From Polyrhizophydium stewartii (Eukaryota; Chytridiomycota; Chytridiomycetes; Rhizophydiales): a stretch of DNA of 18,685 bases. Made by a program: the position numbers and the translations under genes. The notes under the pieces are model-generated. The model was not told the DNA's origin. It searched no databases and saw nothing but the letters and a program-made list of their open reading frames with translations. Below, piece after piece: positions 17,887 to 18,685 of this stretch. The first letter of the stretch is position 1. Each line of letters begins with the position of its first letter. The DNA is taken from contig JADGIZ010000233.1 in assembly GCA_027604665.1 (NCBI GenBank), positions 1 through 18,685 of the forward strand, given 5' to 3'.

Positions 17887-17946
17887 TTATTTAATAGCTT
17901 TATAGGTTTAAGTTCTAAATAGAAGAAAAATGGTAATTAATTAGTC

Positions 17947-17961
17947 TTGGTGCTTCGCAAT
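17947..17961 (-). repeat. Family A mini-hairpin, reverse orientation
   Basis: ttggtgcttcgcaat: the inverse of the copy at 9594, with a degenerate flank. Confidence 0.65.
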
Positions 17962-18316
17962 TATTTGAATATTTTAGTATTCTTTAGATTGTTAACTATG
18001 ATATATTTAATTTAAAATTGTTAGATAGTTAAATATATAAATAAAGTTTAAAGAGTTATAAAGAATAATCATGGGAACTTTATGAGAGAAAATGAATTTG
18101 AGAATTCAGGATAGAATTGGATAGATAGAATTTTAGAATCTTCCTGTTTAGAATTTTATTCTAATCTTAATTTCCCGTGTATATCTATACTTAATATAAC
18201 TTGTTAACTAATTAAAATTAACTTGGAATATTAAAATATCAAATTATAATCAAATTCTAACTTAAACTACAAGGTTTAATCTCTTCAATAACCTAATTAT
18301 ATTCCAAATCTTTATT

Positions 18317-18331
18317 ATTGCGGAGCATCGA
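18317..18331 (+). repeat. Family A mini-hairpin
   Basis: attgcggagcatcga: loop GGA. Confidence 0.75.
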
Positions 18332-18685
18332 AGAATTTTATAACATGTTATTATCTCTCAATAACTTTCTAGAATATGTTATATTATCTAAACTAATGTT
18401 AGGTTATCAAATTGTTATATTATCTAAACTAAGGTGATGTTATCTAATTTATCTTTTATTAAATGTTAATATCTATATTAATCTTGTTATTATTTATAAT
18501 TCAATATATTAGCTAGGTAATTGAATAGGAATAGTTAAAATAGAACATAAAGAGAATTTTAATATGTTAAACTATATATTTGAAGATTATATAATTAATA
18601 TCTTATCCAAGTAATAGAAATTGTTATTTTAGATCTTAAGTAAGTTTAAGTATATTCTTTGTAATCCATTATAATGTTAAATAGA

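Larger units (their letters stand above)
17055..18685. other. AT-rich stretch after the nad1 intron core, no exon seen
   Basis: It should hold P9 and possibly an intron ORF if the intron is intact. One frame from 17037 to about 17200 is open apart from a single TAA, but encodes no motif I recognise. No nad1 exon 2 (a SELVSGF-like start) was found. GC elements of families A and B are listed separately. At 18376-18436 the word gttatattatctaaacta occurs twice. Confidence 0.55.

Noticed and set aside
1424..18331. CRISPR-like array from the recurring short repeats
   Set aside because: The repeats are in both orientations, irregularly spaced by hundreds of bases, variable in sequence, and sit in mitochondrial DNA with no cas genes.

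Overview
The window looks like a very AT-rich fungal mitochondrial DNA segment, most likely from a chytrid (Chytridiomycota). Only two respiratory-chain exons can be read, and both need TAG as leucine: nine in-frame TAG codons in nad1 and one in cox2, all at positions where the families carry Leu. TGG is the only Trp codon seen and TGA closes cox2. A TAG=Leu code is known from mitochondria of some chytrids (e.g. Spizellomyces, Rhizophydium) and of sphaeroplealean green algae. The algae are disfavoured because their mitochondrial cox2 lacks the C-terminal CuA half (a nuclear cox2b), and that half is what is encoded here.

Layout on the + strand: (1) bases 3-160, a broken GIY-YIG homing-endonuclease remnant entering from the left edge; (2) about 160-4030, AT-rich sequence with GC-rich hairpin elements and no readable gene; (3) about 4030-4279, the probable 3' end of an intron, followed by the last cox2 exon (4280-4444); (4) 4445-16317, nearly 12 kb with no convincing gene, holding dispersed hairpin repeats, a GC-rich tandem cluster (about 11300-11680), a C-rich island (12520-12865) and several local duplications; (5) nad1 exon 1 (16318-16941), followed at once by a group I intron whose P1, P3, P4, P6 and P7 pairings can be drawn (16942-17054); (6) about 17055-18685, AT-rich sequence without a visible nad1 second exon. 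I recognised no tRNA or rRNA gene.

The two exons encode parts of complex I (NAD1) and complex IV (COX2). Neither gene is complete: cox2 lacks all upstream exons and nad1 lacks its C-terminal third. Long introns, or trans-splicing from separately transcribed pieces, would explain this.

The most unusual content is a dense set of short GC-rich hairpin elements in both orientations. About 25 copies of family A have a short stem with a small loop and a conserved TCGA flank. About a dozen copies of family B have a stem whose sequence differs between copies while pairing is kept. Family C copies resemble the left end of B. Several family A copies carry extra GC sequence in their loops, including family-B-like sequence, suggesting nested insertion. 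They recall the mobile double-hairpin elements of Allomyces mtDNA and the GC clusters of yeast mtDNA, but I do not recognise these particular consensuses.
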